Shown: positions 57,609 through 64,000 of the stretch, piece by piece
Numbering within the stretch: position 1 is the stretch's first letter
How the letters are laid out: every line of letters begins with the position of its first letter
Source: Aquilaria yunnanensis
Lineage: Eukaryota > Streptophyta > Magnoliopsida > Malvales > Thymelaeaceae
Assembly (NCBI GenBank): GCA_039654915.1
Contig: CM077596.1
Span: 54,992,501 to 55,056,500 of the forward strand
Direction of reading: 5' to 3'
DNA length: 64,000 nt
Program-made: the position numbers and the translations under genes
Notes under the pieces: generated by a model
What the model saw: the letters and a program-made list of their open reading frames with translations, nothing else
Told to the model about the DNA's origin: nothing
The model's database searches: none

Positions 57609-58125
57609 TTCATTGTATAATTGTAACATTAATTTCAAAATTCATTTGTAATAATTAATACTTAGGTATTTATATAGCCCCCACTCCAAAATTCACTCAT
57701 TTTGCCAATTATTGCAAAGTGTGTTTGTCTTACTTAATAACTTAAGCACTCACATAGTCATGGGTTTAGGGTTTAGGGATTATTATTTAGGCCACCCTCA
57801 TTTTTTATTTTTTATTTGAAATCTTTCTCCATATTTGTTTTATTGTTCATTAGTATTGTTTTTGTGCTAATGTTTCATACCTTTTCAAAGGCTATAAAAA
57901 ATGACAACAACAAGCTTCAAAACATGAATTAACAATATAAGTCAAGCTTATAATTTTTCCAATGGTTAATTTTTCTAATAGTTTTGCTTACTTTTTACTT
58001 CAATCTAAGGAACCTATTCTTACCTAAAGTTGTTTTAAATATAAATTTCTTAAGATAGATATATTTTCATAAGCAAAAATATATAAATTAATTAGCATGT
58101 GGATCGCATGGGCCAAAAAAACTAG
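57609..58125 (+). other. 3' remainder of the Helitron body
   Basis: Resumes the CATTAATTTCAAAATTCATTTG repeat text interrupted at 50905 and runs to the CTAG terminus. Confidence 0.7.
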
Positions 58126-58207
58126 TTAAAGGGAAATAACTCATTTCTTCCCTCATCTCTCATTCCTTCCCCTCCCTTTCCTATATTAATTGTATCCAAA
58201 CAAGTTG

Positions 58208-61200
58208 TAAATGCTTACGGAGCTATAACGTGACTCCTAACCAAAATGTATGTGTGTGTGTGTGTGTGTAAAGCTAGTGTATCTATAAAGTGTATTGTGT
58301 ACATTACTAATAATAGGTAAAAAAATGGAGCTAACACATGATGGACTTTTTTATGACCAAAGTGCTAACACACTTTGAAGCGTTATAATCGATCAAATAC
58401 CAAAAGCTTAAGAAGCACCTGAATCAAGGGGCCTTGGCAATAGGGAGACCTCCAACAACACCTATCTTAGAATACATAGGGAAGGACCTCAGACAACTTG
58501 TGACTAAGGTCCTTATCTGGAAATTCCAATACACGACCTTTGCACCTCACCAATATAACAGGCCCTATTGAGGTCCTTTGGCTATATCATTATAGTTGTA
58601 CATTGAGTAACATACCATAAGCGTTAGCTGTAGGTGTTAGAGGTCTGACTAGCAAAAGGCGGCAGAATATGGACTTTGGTATTTCAAATATTGTTGGACA
58701 CATAACCTGACACAGCTGCCCATGGCCCTACCCAAGAAATCTGTGAGAATGGATCTCATGATAGTTACAATTGACTAATTATTTACGTGCACTAAATTAA
58801 AACTTCGTGTCACTAGTGAATTAACCTAGAAATGCAAGTATGTATACAATTTTGCTTTGGCTTGAGTAAACAGAAATTAATAAAACATTCACATTTGCCT
58901 AGGCTTTTTCCCATGGAAATCAGAGTTCAAATAGTCAAAGTATATAAACCCATCATCTATATCAGCATAAATACACATAAAAACCATGTGAGGGCATTCA
59001 AAAAAAGAATATTAATGTTCCTCACTCAAAAGCAACCCTAGAGTCCTTTAGTCTATCCATAAACAAAGGAGGCAACTAATGCATATAATAGACACAAGGC
59101 TTTTCTATTGAGATCTTTCCATCTAGCTCCTACCTTAGATGCAATCCTAGTGGCGAGCCTTTAAAAAGTCCTCCATGTGCTCTACTAACCACTCTGGCCA
59201 AGGAAAACTATAGTTAGTAAGAAACCTTAACCAACATGTAAACATAAAAACTAGAATTATAAGGATTCTCATAATATTGTACATGCAACAAAAGGTTACC
59301 ACGACAACCCTCAATGGTTATTGGGCTCAACAATGTCAAAATCTACACAACATAAGATAAGGGAGTAAGAATTTGTAATTCTTAGTAAAGAATCTTCACA
59401 TGTAAGGAAAAATACTAATGACAACACATATATGAACATATGTGATCTGCTATGAGGAAATACAACATGAGGCTAAACCTATGCACATACATTTCAGTCA
59501 CTTAGGACTTGTCCTCTACCTAGTCCCTAACAACAAGGCAAAGCCTTGTCTACTAGCAAACATTGTTTACTAGCCTAACTAGTGAAGTTTCTTATTAATT
59601 GAACATTCCTTATGTTGTACAAGGGCATTATGGTTGGACTAATAGTTCGTAAGTCCCGAAGAGCCCACTAGGTGTACTAAGGTTTCCTTATCAAGGCCTT
59701 GAACCCAAAGGTACAACTAAGGTCATGACAACACTAAACCTTCCACCTCATCCAATAATGTATTTGTTATGGCCCATCAACTAGTTTTCTTATAAGGCGC
59801 ACCTTCCATCCAAAAACTATAAGAAAACCCTTAGATTATAATAGAGTTTTGGGAGTTTCAGAGTGTCATTGTACAATTGCAACCCTTAGGCCCCCCAGGA
59901 CCCTCCCGACCCTTCCCTGGATCCTTTAACAAAAAATGAAGTTTGCTAGCGAAATAAGCCATTGGAGCTGCAGTGCTAGCACCATAGGCTTTTCTCTCGG
60001 GTATGCTGGAAGGGTGTCTTGGGTGTTGCAGCACCGCAAGCACCGTGGCACCAAGGCCCCATCCCCTACATTTGAAAAAACTTTCCTGAGCCTCTTGAGA
60101 GGCTTTCTATGGCCTCAAAGCAAACTTGGGATGCCTCTAATCACTATAGACCTATAAATAACTTGCATAAGCCACAAATATACCATCGCAACCCTCCTAT
60201 GATGCATCAAAACATCACACAGGCCACAAATCCAAGCCTAATCTACCATGAACATACTTGCCCTCAATCAATGTCATTCACAAAGCTATTTGATTTCATC
60301 AAGCAACAACACTCAAATAGCATCAATTGAATATAAAACCTTAAATCCCTTACCTTGATTTCAAAGTCACAAGCAATAATTATGCAACTCTTTACCAAGA
60401 ACAAAGGTTCATAAGGTTCTACCTAAGTTTCAAGCAAACCAAAGAAAATGACATCAAATTATCAACAAGTAAGCAAAACCCATGTTTTAAAACACCAAAT
60501 AAATAAGAAAACACCAAGAAGTCTTTGTTATCTCATGATCAAACCCAAACCCAACTAGAAAAACATGAAAACAGAACCAAGCTTGAAATGAGCTATCCAT
60601 GGGTTATATACCCCTTAGGCTTTCAAATTCCACAAAAAACACTTGATTTTGGCAAGAAATCAAGAAGAAACAGTGATGGCAAGGTTGAACTTAGGAAAGG
60701 AAGGGGAAAAAATGAGTAATGGTAGCCATATCCTCTTTTCCCATAAGTTTAAAGCCTTTAACCCATCAAGCCACCAATCTTTTTTAAAAGGTGACAAAAG
60801 GCCCCCTTCCCTAAATCGTAACCAAAGTCAAAACTTGGTCAAACCTTCATACTTAGGTTAATTTTTGGGTTTAAAGTAGGGGTTGGGTTTTAAAATACAT
60901 TTTTAACTCCCAGGACTCAGCTCGACACCTGAAGATGTAAAATTACCATTTTTCTCCAAACCTCTTTTGTTGTCATAAACTTCTCAGAACTTAGTAGACC
61001 TTGCCTAATGCACTTATTCTTGCCATATGAACTTAAAATAAGGTTCAAAAATAGGATTTAATTTATTTTACCACCCTCAATCGAGATTCCAGCTATAAGG
61101 ATCATAACATAACCTACCTAATCCCGAATGTAGCACAACATTCTTATCACCTCCTGCCACATATATTTGAGAAACTTCATTACTAAAGTTTATCTAGTCC

Positions 61201-61980
61201 TTCTTTACTTTTATTCTCTTCTATTCTCTCACACTTTTCTAGAAAAACTTTGGGGTCTTCTTAGCTTTTTTCTTTGCTGTTTTAGGTGAGCTTTGCTAGG
61301 CATCTACTACATTGACCTCAACCATAACTACCTTTTCCAGCACAAATGAAGGAGGATACTAACGACCATTGTCTGAGAGAAACCCAACTTAGGTTATCGT
61401 GGCTGAGATGTAGTTCAAGATGCTTAAACGACTATGAATCCTCCCACTTTGCAGTTCACCTCCGTCCAAGAGGATGAGAAGCCGATCACCATTACCATGA
61501 GTTTCCTAAGTTATTTTTTAGTGCAATTTGGTCATAGAAATCATTTTCTGCAAGAGGATGATTCAAGAAGAAGTGCTCATAGGGAGACCTTTCTTGAAGA
61601 ACTACCCTTTTATGGCTGAAAACAAGACTAAAGTGGAAAGATGTTCCATTTTTAGAGAACGTAAATCTCTTTGTCGGAAGAGGCACTCATCGGAAAGGTG
61701 CCATTATTCACTTAGGCTTTGTAGTCATCGATGGGAGAAAGAGTCACCCATAGCAACACTCATAAAAAAACTCTTGGAAGGACTAAAAAAAGTGGAGAAG
61801 CAAATTCCCAAGAACCCAACTAGTGTCAACTAGTAGAAACTCCAATCAATTAAGATACCAGTTTGATGCAAAATATGGCAAACATGTAAACCTATAAAAA
61901 TTTCAAGTTTCCATGCTTGGAGACCTACAACAAGAAAGTTGATCCTTAGGTACACCTCACCAAATGCAAGAAGAATTTTA
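58208..61980. other. Decayed retroelement-like DNA, no clear coding
   Basis: A (GT)n run lies at 58250-58269. Composition is less AT-biased than typical intergenic DNA here, with scattered short frames (58832-59041, 59936-60330, 60525-60861, 61434-61833) and no recognised family. Given the gag-protease remnant at 61990-63150, this may be the long LTR and leader of the same Ty3/gypsy element, but no LTR ends or primer site could be fixed. Confidence 0.35.
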
Positions 61981-61989
61981 TGTTGTATA

Positions 61990-63150
61990 GGCAGACAATG
62001 TCACTTTATGCAAATGTTTTTATGTAACCGTCTCCGGCCTAGCTACCGCTTGGTATAATTCTTTATGCTCTAGTTCTTTTTCTAGTTTCTAAGAAATTTC
62101 TAATGCCTTCATACACCAATTCATTGGAAGCCAGCTAATGGTGTAGATGCCTAGCTAGATGTTTGATGTTGTCCAAAGGCCTAACAAGTCTATCAAAAAC
62201 TACATCAACCGTTTCAACTAGGAGGCACTAAATGTGGCCAACTTTTGCCCCAAGATTCGCATATTCACTATAGCCCAAAGACTTCAATATGACTTTTATA
62301 CACCCTTCTATAACCCAAGAACTTTAATGCGACTTTCATCTTGCCCTTGGATTCTTTAGGGGCATGCTTGAATCCTTAAGGAAGTTCTGCCGAAAGGTTG
62401 AACTATTCATGGTCACTGAAGAGCTTACCTTGATGGATGCGAAGAACAAAAGAAAGAGGCTCAAGGTTACGTCTGACTAACCTTAGCCAGAGGCAAGGGG
62501 AAGTATATGAAAAGGAAAAAACTCCTCTTTCACTTCACTAAATAGACCAAAGGCCAGTATTTTCCTGGCTTTGGAGAAGCAGAAAAGAGTCAAGACTCTA
62601 AAGCCCATAACTTTGGACAACAAAATAAACTTGAAAATGTAGTATAAACACCATTAGGACCATGGGCACGAAACTAAGGAATGCCATTAACTGAAGAAGT
62701 GCATTGAGTTTTTCATTAAAAAAAATAGTAAAGGCAATATCTTCACCTCCTATTCCCAAAAAAATCAAAATAGAAAGAATGATGAAAAGAGGAACAATAA
62801 TGATGACTATGACTCTAACCGGCAAAGGAACAACTGGAGTCTTCGAAGCAACCTCGACACACTGGGGTCATTCATGCTCTCACAATAGGACTTCTTTTAG
62901 GTAAGAATAAAAGGATGTGGTGAAAGATAGTGTTCATTGAGTTTGATAGCTTACAAAATCACCTCTTAAGGTTAAATGAGTCAAGTGTAAAGTTCTTCAT
63001 GACAATCCTCTTTTGATTATTGCCTAACTTAGTAACAGGTACATAAAATGGTTTCTCCACAATGATGGCTCTACTACTGACATTCTCTTCAACCTTTAGT
63101 ATTGAATCAGGGGAGCTACCCTCCTTGATAGATTAACTTGCATTTTGTTG
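61990..63150 (+). pseudogene. Decayed Ty3/gypsy gag and protease
   Basis: In shifting frames the plus strand reads CKCFYVTVSGLATAWYNSL (about 62000-62056) and SIKNYINRFN*EALNVANFC (about 62190-62250), the core of plant Ty3/gypsy gag (Retrotrans_gag), then a basic segment (ILKEVLPKG..., KEKTPLSLH). At about 62998-63090 HDNPLLIIA*LSNRYIKWF followed by NDGSTTDILF matches the retropepsin active-site region (normally VDNGSS.DIL). Many stops and frame changes are present and no RT was recognised before the window ends. Non-functional relic. Confidence 0.65.
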
Positions 63151-64000
63151 ATGAAGTGGAAGTCCATGAAAGACAACTCATAGCTATACATTTTAGTCGT
63201 GAAGGTTCATCATGATAGATGCCCTACCCCTTTACACCATCATCATTAAAAGGCAGACCTAGCAAAACTTACACATGAGGTCTAATGTTAAATAGTTAGT
63301 GATAATTTTCAAAACTGAGCAAGATGATGCCTGAATTTATATTGATCAATATAAACTAAAAAAGGTGGTCACTAAGGCTCAACATGCAAAGTTAAAAATA
63401 TGTACCCATACTTTAATGAATAGCAGGGCCAAACTTAATCTGAATGATAGAGCCTGGGAAGTATTCTTTTTGAAGGTTTCCTTAAACTATCCTAGGCTCC
63501 TTAGTGACTATGTATAGCAACCCAAATTTTTTGTGAAGGCATTGTGGCCCATATCTCATCAAAAGTGTCCTATCTTCATAAGAACCAACACACTTATTGT
63601 TATGCCTTTAGGTCTCAAGTGAAGAACCTTAGTCCTGGCATTAAAACTAGGGCCTCTGGATAATTAACCTTAGGATTGAGAAGGCTTCCAATTGGAGGAA
63701 ATGCACGTACATGTACAAATAAAGTTAATGCCCATAAATAACATTTTTCATTTTTTTTTCATTTTTTAAACTCCTTAAGACTATAAAAGAAAGTCTATGA
63801 AAAGAACTGGTCTCCTAAAGGAAGGGCTGTGAGGCCACCACTTAGGATGAAAGTCATCACTTTAGTACCCAGTTTGTCCTCTTTGTACTAGAGGCTTTGG
63901 TCTTTTAGGGCCTTTTTTAGTGCGTCAAACCCTTGAAGATAGGGTGTTTACTCAACCTAATAACTGTACCAGACAAACTCATTAAAGAGATCCTAGAAAA
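63151..64000 (+). other. Probable continuation of the decayed gypsy element
   Basis: No recognisable RT motif. Similar composition to the gag-protease block; only short frames. Confidence 0.35.

Larger units (their letters stand above)
49047..58125 (+). mobile_element. Helitron with RPA-like remnants, interrupted by a CACTA element
   Basis: Starts TCTATATATATCTATATAAA after an A. Ends GTGGATCGCATGGGCC-(A)n-CTAG (58100-58125) before a T, with the hairpin-then-CTAG form of plant Helitron 3' ends and the A/T insertion context. Near the 5' side it carries a decayed RPA OB-fold gene, typical cargo of plant Helitrons. No Rep/helicase is present. Without the CACTA insert it is about 2.4 kb, so it is non-autonomous. 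Confidence 0.75.
48914..58207. mobile_element. Small TIR element (MITE) split by a Helitron
   Basis: TGTTTGGATTAAGGTAGGGG at 48919 mirrors the reverse complement of 58140-58202 (TGTTTGGATACAATTAATAT, then AGGGAGGGGAAGG). The two halves (48914-49046 and 58126-58207) would form a ~215 bp element with no coding capacity if the insert were absent. TAA on both sides (48911-48913, 58208-58210) would fit a PIF/Harbinger-type duplication, but the family is uncertain. Confidence 0.65.

Overview
The window reads as nuclear DNA of a flowering plant, most likely a eudicot. It is AT-rich and intron-containing, with plant-only families (B3 and FAR1 domains, Ale-like and other Copia elements, plant Helitron RPA, Stowaway MITEs, CACTA elements, a TAT/Ogre-like long LTR) and degenerate TTTAGGG-type repeats. 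Almost all of it is transposon-derived. No rRNA, tRNA or CRISPR array was recognised.

Only two cellular genes look intact, both on the minus strand. One is a small two-exon B3-domain gene (7173-8000) with a C-terminal DLNxxP repression-type motif. The other is a four-exon VMA12/TMEM199-type V-ATPase assembly factor (45948-48154) whose splice sites join into one clean 206-residue frame. A broken gene-like block with a leader-like 5' region lies at about 5.06-5.99 kb.

0-11.9 kb: an inverted pair of diverged ~0.8 kb repeats, a 3 x 176 bp tandem repeat, the B3 gene, a GA-rich repeat, and a ~400 bp-arm inverted repeat that would fold into a long hairpin. 11.94-21.55 kb: a Mutator-like element (MULE) with two convergent genes, a Ulp1/C48 cysteine-peptidase gene (+) and a FAR1/MULE-type transposase gene (-). 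Both carry premature stops. Their introns and 3' flanks are filled with a TTTGTTCTTTT motif whose orientation follows each gene's transcription. 21.6-31.3 kb: gene-free, with tandem duplications, two Stowaway-type MITEs and Helitron-like ends. 31.3-44.7 kb: a Copia element (TSD GAAAC, LTRs 4/252 different) inserted inside an older Copia element (TSD TTTGT, LTRs ~7% different, every substitution a transition), possibly itself inside a Helitron, followed by LINE scraps.

48.9-58.2 kb is a nested stack: a small TIR element split by a Helitron with RPA-like gene remnants; that Helitron split by a 6.7 kb CACTA element (TSD TTC); and inside the CACTA a ~1 kb tandem duplication, a 2.67 kb TG...CA solo LTR and a 1.4 kb degenerate telomere-like array that switches strand. 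58.2-64 kb holds a decayed Ty3/gypsy gag-protease region.

The recurring theme is decay through C-to-T changes. All recognised stops in the two MULE genes, several in the inner Copia, the outer Copia LTR differences and the left CACTA terminus fit deamination of methylated cytosine. The most unusual material is the strand-following intron motif of the MULE, including a minisatellite seeded on a 3' splice site.
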